A DNA stretch of 62,191 nucleotides, taken from the NCBI GenBank assembly GCA_913058135.1, contig CAJXPR010000005.1:1-62191 (forward strand), read 5' to 3'. The notes under the pieces were generated by a model that saw only the letters and a program-made list of their open reading frames with translations, was not told where the DNA came from and did no database searches. The DNA is from an uncultured Gammaproteobacteria bacterium (GTDB lineage Bacteria > Pseudomonadota > Gammaproteobacteria > Pseudomonadales > Pseudohongiellaceae). Each line of letters opens with the position of its first letter. Position 1 is the stretch's first letter. A program made the translations under genes and the position numbers. Of the stretch, positions 8,087-21,156 are shown piece by piece.

Positions 8087-9922
8087 TCACTCCACCGTCA
8101 CCGACTTCGCCAGGTTGCGTGGATGATCGACGTCTGTCCCTTTCAGAATGGCGACATGATACGACAGCAACTGCAGCGGAATGGTATAGAGGATGGGAGC
8201 CAGCACGTCGGGTACCGGCGGCATGCGGATAAGCTTGTAATCCCCATCCTCGTCAAAACCGCCGCTCTCGTCGGCGATCACGAACAGCTTGCCGCCGCGG
8301 GCACTGACCTCTGCCAGATTGCCTTTGAGCTTGCCCAGCAGTTCATCGTTGGGGGCTACTGCTATCACTGGCATTTTGTCGTCGACCAGTGCCAGCGGGC
8401 CATGCTTGAGCTCGCCGGCTGGATAGGCCTCGGCATGGATATAGGAGATTTCCTTGAGTTTCAGCGCGCCTTCCTTGGCAACCGGGTATTGGATTCCCCG
8501 TCCCAGAAACAGCGCATGGTGTTTGTCGGCGAAACTGATGGACAACTCCTGGATGGTTTTGTCCAGTGTCAGTATCTTATCGATCAGTTCGGGCAGTTTG
8601 TGCAGGTCCTTAACGTATTGCGCCTCTGTGGTTTCGTCCATGCCATTGCGACGACCCAGCACCAGTGATAACAGCAACAATGCACACAACTGGGTAGTAA
8701 AGGCCTTGGTGGATGCGACGCCAATTTCCCGGCCTGCCATGGTTAACAGGGAGAAGTCGGACTCGCGTACCAGTGAACTGGTGGCGACATTGCAGATAGC
8801 CAGCGTACCAACATAACCCGATTCTTTGGCGTAGCGTAATGCGGCCAGTGTGTCGGCGGTTTCACCGGACTGGGAAATAGTTACGAACAAGGTGCCTGGA
8901 CGCACAATAATATTACGGTAACGATAATCGCTGGCGATATCGACCTGGCAAGGCATCTTGGCGATGTTCTCCAGCCAGTATTTAGTGATCAGACCGGCAT
9001 GGAAGCTGGTGCCACAGGCAACAATCTGTACATTGTTGACCTGATCGAAAATCGCCTTGGCCTTGATACCGAACGCTTCTTCCAGAACGTGGCTGTCACT
9101 GATTCGCCCACTCAGCGTATTCTTGACCACTGCAGCCTGCTCGTGGATTTCCTTGAGCATGAAGTGACTATATTCGCCCTTTTCGATTTCCGACATGTCG
9201 CTGCGGATGCGGGTCAGCTTGCGTTCCACAGGCTGGCCGCCGGAAAATATGCGAATCGATTTTCTTTTTACTTCGGCGACGTCACCTTCTTCCAGATAGA
9301 TGAAACGGTCTGTTACCTGGCCAAGGGCCAGTGGATCGGAAGCAACAAAATTCTCGCCGATACCAACGCCAATAACCAGGGGACTGCCGCTACGGGCCAC
9401 AACCAGGGTTTCCGGATCACGGGTGCTGATCACGCAAAGTCCATACGCACCGTGCAGCGTGGGTACAATTTTCTGGACTGCGGCAAGCAGGTCCAGTTGC
9501 TCCTTGTCCATGGCCTGATGTATCAGGTGGACCACCACTTCCGTATCGGTATCAGAGTCGAAACGGTAGCCTTCATTGATCAGCTGCGCGCGCAGGGCGT
9601 CATGATTTTCAATGATGCCATTGTGGACGAGCGCAAATTCTTCATTGGACATATGCGGGTGCGCATTTCGTTCACTGGGCACGCCGTGGGTCGCCCAGCG
9701 CGTATGGGCAATGCCGGTCTTGCCACGAGTCGGATTCTCCTCGATAGCATCGACCAGCTTCCTGACCTTGCCAACCGCACGCACACAATTCAGTGTCTGC
9801 CCCTTGTCATCCAGCACGGCCAGACCTGCCGAGTCATACCCTCGATACTCAAGTCGTTTCAGCCCTTCGAGCAATATCTCGACCACATTCCTTTGTGCCA
9901 CCGCACCGACAATTCCACACAT
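8087..9922 (-). CDS. glmS: Glutamine-fructose-6-phosphate aminotransferase (isomerizing)
   Basis: This 611-residue enzyme makes glucosamine-6-phosphate from fructose-6-phosphate and glutamine, the first committed step to UDP-GlcNAc, peptidoglycan and LPS. The N-terminal glutaminase domain starts with the nucleophile Cys in MCGIVGAV. Two SIS domains follow ([11 protein letters not shown] with [15 protein letters not shown], then [19 protein letters not shown]). The C-terminus [13 protein letters not shown] is the conserved sugar-site tail. Length is normal. It lies 31 bp downstream of glmU, probably in one transcript. Pseudomonas genomes have a DeoR-type glmR between the two; none is here. Confidence 0.98.
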   Translation of the reverse strand: MCGIVGAVAQRNVVEILLEGLKRLEYRGYDSAGLAVLDDKGQTLNCVRAVGKVRKLVDAIEENPTRGKTGIAHTRWATHGVPSERNAHPHMSNEEFALVHNGIIENHDALRAQLINEGYRFDSDTDTEVVVHLIHQAMDKEQLDLLAAVQKIVPTLHGAYGLCVISTRDPETLVVARSGSPLVIGVGIGENFVASDPLALGQVTDRFIYLEEGDVAEVKRKSIRIFSGGQPVERKLTRIRSDMSEIEKGEYSHFMLKEIHEQAAVVKNTLSGRISDSHVLEEAFGIKAKAIFDQVNNVQIVACGTSFHAGLITKYWLENIAKMPCQVDIASDYRYRNIIVRPGTLFVTISQSGETADTLAALRYAKESGYVGTLAICNVATSSLVRESDFSLLTMAGREIGVASTKAFTTQLCALLLLSLVLGRRNGMDETTEAQYVKDLHKLPELIDKILTLDKTIQELSISFADKHHALFLGRGIQYPVAKEGALKLKEISYIHAEAYPAGELKHGPLALVDDKMPVIAVAPNDELLGKLKGNLAEVSARGGKLFVIADESGGFDEDGDYKLIRMPPVPDVLAPILYTIPLQLLSYHVAILKGTDVDHPRNLAKSVTVE

Positions 9923-9953
9923 GCTTCACCCCTGTCTGCAGATATTTGCAATA

Positions 9954-11327
9954 TTATTTTTTAACCGGCCGTTTCCAGCCACTGATGTTCCTTTGTTTAC
10001 CACGTGCGACCGCCAGATCATTTTCCGGTATGTCGGCCGTTATGACCGACCCGGCGCCTATGGTTGCGTTTCGACCAATACTCACCGGTGCTACCAACGC
10101 CGTGTTGGAGCCAACAAACACACCCGCTTCGATGGTGGTCTTGTGCTTGTTGACGCCGTCGTAGTTGCAGGTGATCGTGCCCGCGCCGATATTGACGTTT
10201 TCCGCGACGCTGGCGTCGCCTATGTAACTCAGGTGGTTAACCTTGCTGCCGGCGCCTATTACGGCCTTTTTGGTCTCTACAAAATTGCCAATTTTAGCGT
10301 GGCTGCCAAGCTCAGTGCCTGGCCGCAGGCGTGCAAAGGGTCCGATCGTACAGGCAGAAGACAAGGCGGCCCCCTGCAGATGGCTGTTGGCCAGAATCAC
10401 GCAGTCGTCACCGATGTCACAATCGATCAGCACGACATTGGGCCCGATGCTGACGCGGTCGCCCAGGCGATTGCGACCTTCAAGAATGACGTTGACGTCC
10501 AGGCTGACATCACGGCCTACGGTTAACGGACCACGGACATCCAGCCTTGCCGGATCAGCCACCGTGACCCCCTGCAGGGCCAATTGCCTGGCCTGCTGCA
10601 ACTGATAGCTGCGTTCAAGGTCGGCGAGCTGCAAACGATTGTTTACGCCCTGAACTTCATTTTCGTCGAAGGTCTGCAGACTGCCAACGGTGCATCCGCT
10701 GCGGCAGGCAATAGCGACGGTATCGGTGAGGTAATACTCGCCCTGGGCATTCGCAGTGTTCAGAGACGACAGCCAGGTTTTCAGACGCCCTGCGTTAAAG
10801 GCCATGATGCCGGTATTAATTTCGGTAATCTGTTTCTGTTCGGGTGTAGCGTCCTTTTCTTCAACAATGGCAACGATCCGGTCGTGGTCGTCACGAATGA
10901 TCCGCCCCAGTCCCGTGGGATCCTCGGTGATCAGGGTCAGCACGGCAATACCGGTGGTCTGCGCTTTTTCACGTAATTGTCGCAGGCTTGCCGGGGAAAT
11001 CAGTGGTACGTCACCATAAAGCACCAGTACCGTTTTGCTGTCGTCGACCATAGGTGCGGCCTGCATTACGGCGTGGCCGGTGCCCAGTTGTTCGGTTTGT
11101 TCGACCCAGTTGAGCGGCGTAGCGACCGGATGCTGATCAAAATAGGACCGTACCTGGTCCGATTGATAACCGGTAACGAGATGAATGGTGTCTGCATCAA
11201 TGGCCAGTGCTGCATCGAGTACATGGCTCAACATGGGTTTTCCGCCAAGCGGGTGCAGGACTTTGGGAAGGTCGGAGTACATCCTTGTACCTTTGCCTGC
11301 TGCCAACACAATAACGTCTGTGTTCAT
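9954..11327 (-). CDS. glmU: Bifunctional GlcNAc-1-phosphate uridyltransferase / GlcN-1-phosphate acetyltransferase
   Basis: The 457-residue enzyme catalyses the last two steps to UDP-GlcNAc. The N-terminal pyrophosphorylase half begins VIVLAAGKGTRMYSDLPKVLH, with the catalytic GxGTRM-type loop. The C-terminal half is a left-handed beta-helix of hexapeptide repeats, with IGNFVETKKAVIGAGSKVNHLSYIGD and the acetyl-CoA site region NIGAGTITCNYDGVNKHKT. Size is as in E. coli (456). The start lies only 23 bp from the terminator hairpin behind atpC, leaving no obvious room for a separate promoter. Confidence 0.98.
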   Translation of the reverse strand: MNTDVIVLAAGKGTRMYSDLPKVLHPLGGKPMLSHVLDAALAIDADTIHLVTGYQSDQVRSYFDQHPVATPLNWVEQTEQLGTGHAVMQAAPMVDDSKTVLVLYGDVPLISPASLRQLREKAQTTGIAVLTLITEDPTGLGRIIRDDHDRIVAIVEEKDATPEQKQITEINTGIMAFNAGRLKTWLSSLNTANAQGEYYLTDTVAIACRSGCTVGSLQTFDENEVQGVNNRLQLADLERSYQLQQARQLALQGVTVADPARLDVRGPLTVGRDVSLDVNVILEGRNRLGDRVSIGPNVVLIDCDIGDDCVILANSHLQGAALSSACTIGPFARLRPGTELGSHAKIGNFVETKKAVIGAGSKVNHLSYIGDASVAENVNIGAGTITCNYDGVNKHKTTIEAGVFVGSNTALVAPVSIGRNATIGAGSVITADIPENDLAVARGKQRNISGWKRPVKK

Positions 11328-11350
11328 GCTTTATCCTGTTTTAGTTCCAT

Positions 11351-11384
11351 AAAAAAAGGGTAGCGATTAGGCTACCCTTTTTTT
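11351..11384. terminator. Strong bidirectional Rho-independent terminator between atpC and glmU
   Basis: AAAAAAAGGGTAGC (11351-11364) and GCTACCCTTTTTTT (11371-11384) form a perfect 14-bp stem with a 6-base loop. It ends in T-runs on both strands. On the minus strand it closes the atp operon, 40 bp after the atpC stop. Confidence 0.88.
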
Positions 11385-11424
11385 CCCGCATTTTCAAAGC
11401 AATGCGAAGCCTGCCTGGCAGTTA

Positions 11425-11838
11425 TTACTTGCGCAACTGCTTGAGCGCGCGAAGCTGAGCCACTGCTTCAGCCAGCTGGGTGGCCGCGCGCGAATATTCA
11501 AATTCCGCGTCCTTGTTCGCAATGGCGGACTGTACATCTTCAATGGCCTTTTGCGCAGCGGCCTCATCGACATCGCCGGCGCGAATAGCGGTATCAGCCA
11601 GCACAGTCACGATGCCACTTTGAACTTCCAGGTAACCACCGGAAACATAGTAGATTTCTTCCGCACCGTCACGCAAGACGCAGCGTACCGGTCCCGGAAT
11701 CAGCTCGGTCAGCAACGGCGCATGGCCGGGTGCTACACCCAGATCACCCAGCGTACCGGTAGCCACGACCATCTCGACGAGGCCGGAGAAGATCTGTTTT
11801 TCTGCACTTACGATGTCACAATGCATTGTCATCGCCAT
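11425..11838 (-). CDS. atpC: F1 ATP synthase epsilon subunit
   Basis: The 137-residue epsilon subunit of the F1 central stalk couples rotation and inhibits ATP hydrolysis. The N-terminal beta sandwich includes [35 protein letters not shown] and [20 protein letters not shown]. The C-terminal helical hairpin is rich in Ala and Glu ([17 protein letters not shown]). This is the last gene of the operon, separated from atpD by 83 bp that contain a strong hairpin. Confidence 0.97.
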   Translation of the reverse strand: MAMTMHCDIVSAEKQIFSGLVEMVVATGTLGDLGVAPGHAPLLTELIPGPVRCVLRDGAEEIYYVSGGYLEVQSGIVTVLADTAIRAGDVDEAAAQKAIEDVQSAIANKDAEFEYSRAATQLAEAVAQLRALKQLRK

Positions 11839-11880
11839 AAGCTTGTTCTCTTTGCAATTCTGTCAGACCAGTTATGTCTT

Positions 11881-11912
11881 TGGCAGGCAGATCCTATCGG
11901 GTCTGCCTGCTG
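11881..11912 (-). repeat. Stable hairpin in the atpD-atpC spacer
   Basis: GCAGGCAGATCC (11883-11894) and GGGTCTGCCTGC (11899-11910) pair over 12 bp with one G-T wobble around the tetraloop TATC, and the flanks extend the pairing slightly. No T-run follows on the minus strand, so it is not a classical terminator. An RNA-stabilising or processing role is more likely. Confidence 0.6.
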
Positions 11913-11921
11913 GCAACATTA

Positions 11922-13337
<1,416 letters not shown>

Positions 13338-13389
13338 TTAAGTATTCCTGATCTTCTAAACTGGTTAAATAACTGGTTGTCGCGGGCGA

Positions 13390-14250
13390 TCAGACTGCGG
13401 CCGCGCCGCTGACGATCTCTGACAATTCCTGTGTAATGGAAGCCTGACGCGCCTTGTTATAAACAAGGCCAAGCTCTTCAATCAAGTCGCCTGCATTCTC
13501 AGTTGCGTTCTTCATTGCAATCATTCGGGCCGCCTGTTCACAGGCAATGTTTTCAACGACTGCCTGATAGACCTGCGTTTCAATATATCGGGCCAGCAGG
13601 CCATCGAGCAGCGCTTCTGCCTGGGGCTCGTAGATATAGTCCCAATGATGCTTGAGCTCTTTGTCGTCCGATGGTTCCAACGGTAGCAGCTGTGACACCA
13701 CCGGCGTCTGCGTCATGGTGTTGACAAAGGTATTGCTGACCAGGAATAGCTGATCGATTTCACCGTTGTCGAACTTGTCCAACATAACCTTCACGGCACC
13801 GATCACATCTGCCAGCTCGGGCTTGTCACCCAGGCCACGTACTGATGCAACCACTTTACCGCCGTAATTATTGAAGAACGAGGTAGCCTTGGCGCCTACC
13901 GCTGCAAACTCGACATCCACATTCTGCTTGCGCAAAACGGAGATCGCCTTGACGGCTGCCTTGAACGCGTTGATGTTTAGACCGCCACAGAGGCCACGAT
14001 CTGAAGATATTACAATAAACGCGGCACGTTTAACTTCACGCGTGGTGAAATATACGTGACGATACTCCGGGTGCGCGTTGGCTACATGGCCAATCACCTT
14101 ACGCATATGTGTTGCATAAGGTTTGCCAATTGCCATGCGATCCTGTGCTTTACGCATCTTGGACGCAGCCACCATTTCCATGGCGCTGGTTATTTTCCGC
14201 GTATTATTGATGCTGGAGATCTTGCCTCGAATCTCTTTTCCACCAGCCAT
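13390..14250 (-). CDS. atpG: F1 ATP synthase gamma subunit
   Basis: The 286-residue gamma subunit is the rotating central shaft of F1. Its N-terminal helix [35 protein letters not shown] and C-terminal helix (with [17 protein letters not shown]) form the coiled coil inside the alpha3beta3 ring. [14 protein letters not shown] is the family signature. It follows atpA by 49 bp. Confidence 0.98.
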   Translation of the reverse strand: MAGGKEIRGKISSINNTRKITSAMEMVAASKMRKAQDRMAIGKPYATHMRKVIGHVANAHPEYRHVYFTTREVKRAAFIVISSDRGLCGGLNINAFKAAVKAISVLRKQNVDVEFAAVGAKATSFFNNYGGKVVASVRGLGDKPELADVIGAVKVMLDKFDNGEIDQLFLVSNTFVNTMTQTPVVSQLLPLEPSDDKELKHHWDYIYEPQAEALLDGLLARYIETQVYQAVVENIACEQAARMIAMKNATENAGDLIEELGLVYNKARQASITQELSEIVSGAAAV

Positions 14251-14299
14251 AATTCACCGCCTACCGAAATTGCCAGGCCCTGTATGACAGGGCCAAGGA

Positions 14300-15844
<1,545 letters not shown>

Positions 15845-15869
15845 GCTTATTCCCTCATTCCCAGGTGTT

Positions 15870-16406
15870 CTAGGAACTCAATGATTCGGCTAATTTGTTC
15901 AGTTTTCCGCGAACAGAACTGTCGATGACGGTATCACCTGCGCGAATGATGGCGCCTCCGATCAGACTCTGGTCAACGCTGGTATGCAGCTTGACCTGTC
16001 GGTCCAAACGTTTCTGGAGTGCCTGGGTCAGTTGCTCAACTACCGCGTCACTCAGGGTAAACGCGGTGGCGAGCTCGACGTCGATGCTCTTTTCCTTCGC
16101 AGCTTTCAGAACCTCAAAGATTTCGGCAATGGCGGGCAGCAGGGGCAACCGGCGATTGTCTGCCAGCAGCCTGATCATGTTCTTGCCCTTGGCGGATATT
16201 TCATCGCCACAGATTGCCAGCAAGGCATCGGACTGCTTTTCGGCAGTCAACGCCGGGTTCTTCAACAGGGTGCTGACTTTGTCGTCTGCTGCCACCGCTG
16301 CGAGTGTATTCAGCATCCCTGACCATTCCGCCAGCGCTTTGTCGGCAACAGCGACTTCAAAAGTGGCGTTGGCGTAAGGGCGGGCTAATGTAATTGACTC
16401 TGCCAT
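15870..16406 (-). CDS. atpH: F1 ATP synthase delta subunit (peripheral stalk)
   Basis: The 178-residue delta subunit links the F1 crown to the b-subunit stalk. [15 protein letters not shown] at the N-terminus and [21 protein letters not shown] near the C-terminus are the family signatures. The start lies 11 bp after the atpF stop, so translation is likely coupled. Confidence 0.97.
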   Translation of the reverse strand: MAESITLARPYANATFEVAVADKALAEWSGMLNTLAAVAADDKVSTLLKNPALTAEKQSDALLAICGDEISAKGKNMIRLLADNRRLPLLPAIAEIFEVLKAAKEKSIDVELATAFTLSDAVVEQLTQALQKRLDRQVKLHTSVDQSLIGGAIIRAGDTVIDSSVRGKLNKLAESLSS

Positions 16407-16417
16407 CGTATGTTCGC

Positions 16418-16888
16418 CTATAACTCAGAAGCGAGTTTTTTAACCAGCTCTTCGTTGGCAGCCTGATCCACGGATGCTTCGAGAATTTTCTCGGCACCGG
16501 AAATCGCGATGGCCGCGACCTGCGCTCGCAGTACTTCACGCGCGCGCTGAACTTCCATTTCTATTTCGGCCTGAGCGCCAGCAATCAAACGCTGACCTTC
16601 ATCGCGCGCCTTGTCCTTGGCTTCGTCAACGATCTGATTGGCACGTTTGTTTGCCATATCGATGATTTCAGCGCTCTTGACCTTGGCTTCGCGAAGCTCG
16701 TCTGCTGCCTTGTTCTGCGCCAGGTTCAGGTCGCGCTGCGCACGGTCAGCCGCTTCCAGACCATCGGCAATCTTTTTCTGACGTTCTGCCATGGCTGCCG
16801 TAATCGGCGGCCAGACATACTTCAGGCAGAACCAGACAAAGACAGCAAAGGCTATCGATTGGCCGATTATGGTTGCATTAAGATTCAT
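16418..16888 (-). CDS. atpF: F0 ATP synthase b subunit (peripheral stalk)
   Basis: This 156-residue subunit has one N-terminal membrane helix ([19 protein letters not shown]) followed by a long charged coiled coil of Ala/Glu/Lys-rich heptads that dimerises as the stator. Length equals E. coli AtpF (156). It lies 55 bp after atpE. Confidence 0.98.
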   Translation of the reverse strand: MNLNATIIGQSIAFAVFVWFCLKYVWPPITAAMAERQKKIADGLEAADRAQRDLNLAQNKAADELREAKVKSAEIIDMANKRANQIVDEAKDKARDEGQRLIAGAQAEIEMEVQRAREVLRAQVAAIAISGAEKILEASVDQAANEELVKKLASEL

Positions 16889-16943
16889 GGTGTCACCTCT
16901 GCGTTAGTTATTCGCCTGGCTTGAATTCGATTCAAGCGGTCGA

Positions 16944-17189
16944 TTAACCGAGGAAAGGATTCGCGAAGATCACCAGGAAAGACACACCCACGCCGATGAT
17001 CGAGATTACGTCGACGAAACCGGCAACCAGGAAGAACTGAACCTGCAGTTTTGGCGCCAGTTCCGGCTGACGTGCTGAGCTTTCAATCAGCTTGCCACCC
17101 AGATTACCGAATGCAACCGCTGTACCAGCGCCACTCAGACCAAAGATGAGGGCGATAGCGATTACAGAAAATGCCTGAATAGTTTCCAT
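16944..17189 (-). CDS. atpE: F0 ATP synthase c subunit (ring)
   Basis: The 81-residue c subunit has two membrane helices joined by the polar loop ARQPE. The ion-carrying Asp sits in helix 2 (VAGFVDVISIIGVG), and the context indicates proton coupling; no sodium-site pattern was seen. Helix 1 keeps the glycine-rich packing motif (LIFGLSGAGTAVAFGNLGGK). The ATG at 17189 is chosen because GGAG lies 7 bases upstream; the frame can be extended 4 codons only through a TTG. Confidence 0.98.
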   Translation of the reverse strand: METIQAFSVIAIALIFGLSGAGTAVAFGNLGGKLIESSARQPELAPKLQVQFFLVAGFVDVISIIGVGVSFLVIFANPFLG

Positions 17190-17238
17190 TTTTTTCTCCA
17201 AGATTTAACAAAAGGTCTAACAAAAAAAGGTTAAGGGT

Positions 17239-18120
<882 letters not shown>

Positions 18121-18134
18121 TCAGTTTGCCGATT

Positions 18135-18524
18135 TTACGGGTTGTTCCGGACAGATCTGCTTACGCGGACAAACATAAGCACGCCTGTTATGTGCACCAG
18201 AACAAATCCTGAAAACAAAGCCACCACGTTCAGTGGATCTATATAAATAAAACTCAGTGCGAAACCTGCACCCATCAAGGCCAGTTTTATCGCTTCACCC
18301 TTATAAAGCTCCTTCACAATCAGTCCGGCCGACCTTGCGCCCCGGTACTTGAACGCTTTTCTCGCGAAAAGTGTGCCCGGTATCAGACAGATCAGACCAC
18401 CGATCAGTAAAGAATATGCACTCAGCCAACTGCCTGATGCCGCTGTCGCCAGCACCAGCAGTAACAACGTAACCGCTTGAATAACTGCAACTTTATATAT
18501 GGGAGGAGCTTTTATCGTTGACAT
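18135..18524 (-). CDS. atpI: ATP synthase protein I
   Basis: The 129-residue membrane protein has four hydrophobic segments, with LSAYSLLIGGLICLIPGTLFARKAFKY and the AIKLALMGAGFALSFIYIDPLN hairpin typical of AtpI. The family assists c-ring assembly and magnesium handling but is not part of the finished enzyme. It is first in the operon, about 57 bases downstream of the predicted initiation site. Its ribosome-binding site is weak, which fits the low expression seen for atpI elsewhere. Confidence 0.92.
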   Translation of the reverse strand: MSTIKAPPIYKVAVIQAVTLLLLVLATAASGSWLSAYSLLIGGLICLIPGTLFARKAFKYRGARSAGLIVKELYKGEAIKLALMGAGFALSFIYIDPLNVVALFSGFVLVHITGVLMFVRVSRSVRNNP

Positions 18525-18587
18525 GTATGGCGTTGGTCGTCAAAAGCTCTCTTGTTTTTGGCTTCCATTCCCCTTTCAGAGGTGCGC

Positions 18588-18616
18588 ATTATAGGGATTT
18601 TAGCCCGGCCAATCAA
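18588..18616 (-). promoter_or_regulatory. Sigma-70 promoter of the atp operon
   Basis: On the minus strand TTGATT (18616-18611) and a perfect TATAAT (18593-18588) are separated by exactly 17 bases. Initiation would be near 18581, giving a leader of about 57 bases before atpI. It is the best promoter match found in the window. Confidence 0.75.
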
Positions 18617-18623
18617 CACGGTA

Positions 18624-18641
18624 TTACACTCTCCTGTGTAA
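18624..18641. promoter_or_regulatory. Dyad TTACAC-N6-GTGTAA immediately upstream of the atp promoter
   Basis: TTACACTCTCCTGTGTAA is an inverted repeat centred about 52 bases upstream of the predicted atp initiation site, a position typical of an activator. Its first ten bases are identical to the dyad in front of the RpiR-family gene (7152-7168). It also lies 7 bp past the parB stop, but no T-run follows, so it is unlikely to be the parB terminator. Confidence 0.45.
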
Positions 18642-18647
18642 ATCGGA

Positions 18648-19571
18648 TCACTTGATATGGGCAAGAATGCCATCCAGTTCATCCAGGCTGTTGTAGCGCA
18701 GTGTGAGCTTGCCTGCGCCCTTGCTGCTGTGCTGAATCTGCACCCGCGCACCGATACGCTCGGACAGCGAGTCCTCCAGACTGGCGATATCAGGATCCTT
18801 GCGTTCAACCTCGGCTTTTTTGGGCGTGTCGTCAGCCAGTAACCTGCGCACCATGGATTCAGCCTGTCGTACTGACAGACCTTTGCCGCTGACCGCCTTG
18901 GCGGCTTCGGACTGCTGCTCCGCCGGTAGCCCCAGCAGAGCGCGGGCATGACCCATTTCCAGATCACCCCGCTCGAGCATCAGGCGCACATCATGACTCA
19001 GTGACATCAGGCGCAACAGATTGGTGACCGTGGTGCGAGACTTGCCAACCGCCTCGGCAACTTCCTGCTGGGTCAGTTCGAATTCTTCCTGAAGGCGCTT
19101 AAGCGCCATGGCTTCTTCAATCGGATTGAGGTTTTCGCGCTGAATGTTTTCGATCAGCGACATGGCAATGGCAGATTCGTCACCGACCAGCCGGATGACG
19201 GCCGGAATGGTGTCGAGGCCGGCGAGCTGAGTGGCTCGCCAGCGGCGCTCACCGGCAATAATTTCGTAGCGGTCGCCGGGCACCGGACGAACCACGATGG
19301 GCTGCATGACACCCTGGGCCTTGATCGATTCAGCCAGTTCCTGCAAAGCTTCCTGATGCATATCGGTGCGCGGCTGGTATTTGCCCCGCTGAATCAGTTC
19401 AACTGGCAGATGACGCAGTTCGTTGTCCCTGTCGACACTCGGCGGATTCTGGCCTGAGCCGGAATCAGGCTGCACGGCAACCTGCTCGGCGGCTTGTGCT
19501 GCTCGATGTGAAGCGGCGGCGCTACCCAGCAGTTTATCAAGTCCCCGTCCCAGTTTTTTCTTTCCTGACAT
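18648..19571 (-). CDS. parB: Chromosome-partitioning protein ParB (parS-binding CTPase)
   Basis: This 307-residue protein binds parS and spreads on DNA. It starts SGKKKLGRGLDKLLG, the ParA-stimulating tail. The ParB/Srx domain (about 45-135) has RGKYQPR and the CTP-binding ENIQRENLNPIEEA region with AGERRWRA. The helix-turn-helix (about 140-195) is TQQEVAEAVGKSRTTVTNLLRL, and the C-terminal 50 residues dimerise. The ATG at 19571 begins the recognisable protein; the frame runs open further upstream but that extension has no family counterpart. Two matching parS sites lie in recF. Confidence 0.96.
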   Translation of the reverse strand: MSGKKKLGRGLDKLLGSAAASHRAAQAAEQVAVQPDSGSGQNPPSVDRDNELRHLPVELIQRGKYQPRTDMHQEALQELAESIKAQGVMQPIVVRPVPGDRYEIIAGERRWRATQLAGLDTIPAVIRLVGDESAIAMSLIENIQRENLNPIEEAMALKRLQEEFELTQQEVAEAVGKSRTTVTNLLRLMSLSHDVRLMLERGDLEMGHARALLGLPAEQQSEAAKAVSGKGLSVRQAESMVRRLLADDTPKKAEVERKDPDIASLEDSLSERIGARVQIQHSSKGAGKLTLRYNSLDELDGILAHIK

Positions 19572-19650
19572 GCTTAAACCTTTATGATCCTTGATGGTTG
19601 TCTCAAAAAACGTCTTGCTCAGACAGCGTCTCGTCCAAAACACTTTGTGT

Positions 19651-20427
19651 TCAGACCGCAACCTGCTCCTGACGACGCAGCATTTCGCCGGCCAGCGCCA
19701 GATAGGCGATGGCGCCGCGGGACTGCCGATCGTACTGCAGTACAGGCAGGCCGTAACTGGGCGCTTCGGCCAACCTGACGTTGCGTGGCACCACGGTGCG
19801 ATAAACCCGGTCGCCAAAATGGTGGTACAGCTGTCCGGATACCTCTGTGGTCAGCTTGTTACGCGGGTCATACATGGTGCGCAGGATGCCTTCGATCCTG
19901 AGTTCCGGGTTATGTGCTTCACTGACTGCAGAGATGGTATCCACCAGCGCGGACAGGCCTTCCAGTGCGTAATACTCGCACTGCATGGGAATGATGACGC
20001 CGTGTGCGGCGACCAATGCGTTCAGGGTCAGCATGTTCAGCGACGGCGGACAGTCGATAACAATAAAGTCGTAGCGGTCACAGACTTTGGCCAGCAACTC
20101 CTTCAACCGGCTTTCGCGTCTGTCCAGCTCCAACAGTTCTATTTCTGCTGCTACCAGATCACCGTTAGCCGGTAACATGTCAAATCCGGCTTCCGGCGCC
20201 TTGACGCAGGCCTGGTCAAAATCGGCCTCGCCCATCAACACGTCATAAACAGAATATTCCAGGTCTGCCTTTTCAATGCCGCTGCCCATCGTTGCATTGC
20301 CCTGGGGATCCAGATCAACCAGCAACACCCGGCGTTTGGTCGCCTGCAGCGAAGCGGACAGATTGACTGATGTGGTGGTTTTGCCTACACCGCCTTTCTG
20401 GTTGGCGATCGCGAGTATTTTTGTCAC
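19651..20427 (-). CDS. parA: Chromosome-partitioning ATPase ParA (Soj)
   Basis: The 258-residue deviant Walker A ATPase has KILAIANQKGGVGKTTTSVNL (P-loop with both lysines), VDLDPQGNATMGSG and VIDCPPSLNML (Walker B). It moves ParB-parS complexes over the nucleoid. A GTG at 20427 with AGGAA 6 bases upstream is taken as the start, because it places the P-loop where the family has it. A TTG at 20493, overlapping the rsmG stop, is an alternative that would add 22 unconserved residues. Confidence 0.95.
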   Translation of the reverse strand: MTKILAIANQKGGVGKTTTSVNLSASLQATKRRVLLVDLDPQGNATMGSGIEKADLEYSVYDVLMGEADFDQACVKAPEAGFDMLPANGDLVAAEIELLELDRRESRLKELLAKVCDRYDFIVIDCPPSLNMLTLNALVAAHGVIIPMQCEYYALEGLSALVDTISAVSEAHNPELRIEGILRTMYDPRNKLTTEVSGQLYHHFGDRVYRTVVPRNVRLAEAPSYGLPVLQYDRQSRGAIAYLALAGEMLRRQEQVAV

Positions 20428-20489
20428 CGGCGGTTCCTGTCTGCTTGTGCGGTCTGCTGTTGTTGTTGGGTCAATTGTCGGGTCGGTTA

Positions 20490-21155
20490 TCAATGTCTGA
20501 CCAATTGTAATTCAATGATATGGCGCTGCGCATCGCACTGCGGAATATCAATGGCCCGGGCATCCACCTGCTGCCAGTGTGCGGGCAGACAGCGAATTTC
20601 TTCGGTCGGGTACAGGCCTTTCATTGCCAGCAATCGGGTGTCCGGACCACACAAATGTTCGCAGCCCAGGGCAAAGTCTGCCAGCGAGGAAAACGCCCGG
20701 CTAACGACAATATCAAGTTGGCCCGGACTTTGGTAGCTTTCGATGCGCGTGTTTTCAACTTTGACATTTTTGATGCCCAGCGCCAACAACGCCTGAAACA
20801 GGAAGCGGGTTTTTTTGCCATTGCTGTCCAACAGCCCAAAATTGGCTTCTGGCAGACTAAGTGCCAGGGGGATGCCAGGCAATCCAGGTCCGGTTCCCAC
20901 GTCCAGTATGTGCAAATGCGCCCGGCCGGCACCCAGCTGCTGGATGCGCGGCAGCAGGCTCAGACTGTCGAGCAGGTGCCGCGATACCATTTCACGCGGG
21001 TCACGCACCGCTGACAGATTAAAGGCCTGATTCCACTTGTCGAGCAGATGGACGTAATCGATCATGGCGGTCTGCTGAGCCTCGCTCAGTTCAAGCCCCA
21101 TCTCGACCAGTCCCTGTCGCAGTCGTTTGTTCAGGTCTGCTTGCACCGGATTCAT
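20490..21155 (-). CDS. rsmG: 16S rRNA (guanine-527-N7)-methyltransferase
   Basis: This 221-residue SAM-dependent methyltransferase (formerly GidB) modifies G527 of 16S rRNA; its loss gives low-level streptomycin resistance. The SAM-binding motif is ILDVGTGPGLPGIPLA, followed by LLDSNGKKTRFL and the VVSRAFSSLADF segment. The ATG begins 1 base after the mnmG stop (TGATATG), so the two are translationally coupled. Confidence 0.96.
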   Translation of the reverse strand: MNPVQADLNKRLRQGLVEMGLELSEAQQTAMIDYVHLLDKWNQAFNLSAVRDPREMVSRHLLDSLSLLPRIQQLGAGRAHLHILDVGTGPGLPGIPLALSLPEANFGLLDSNGKKTRFLFQALLALGIKNVKVENTRIESYQSPGQLDIVVSRAFSSLADFALGCEHLCGPDTRLLAMKGLYPTEEIRCLPAHWQQVDARAIDIPQCDAQRHIIELQLVRH

Positions 21156-21156
21156 A

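Noticed and set aside
9923-9953. glmS-type ribozyme or riboswitch ahead of glmS
   Set aside because: The glmU-glmS gap is only 31 bp, too short for the ribozyme, which is also a gram-positive feature.
8999-9964. A 321-residue plus-strand open frame over glmS
   Set aside because: It is antisense to a full-length, well-conserved glmS and has no family resemblance; a GC-rich codon shadow.
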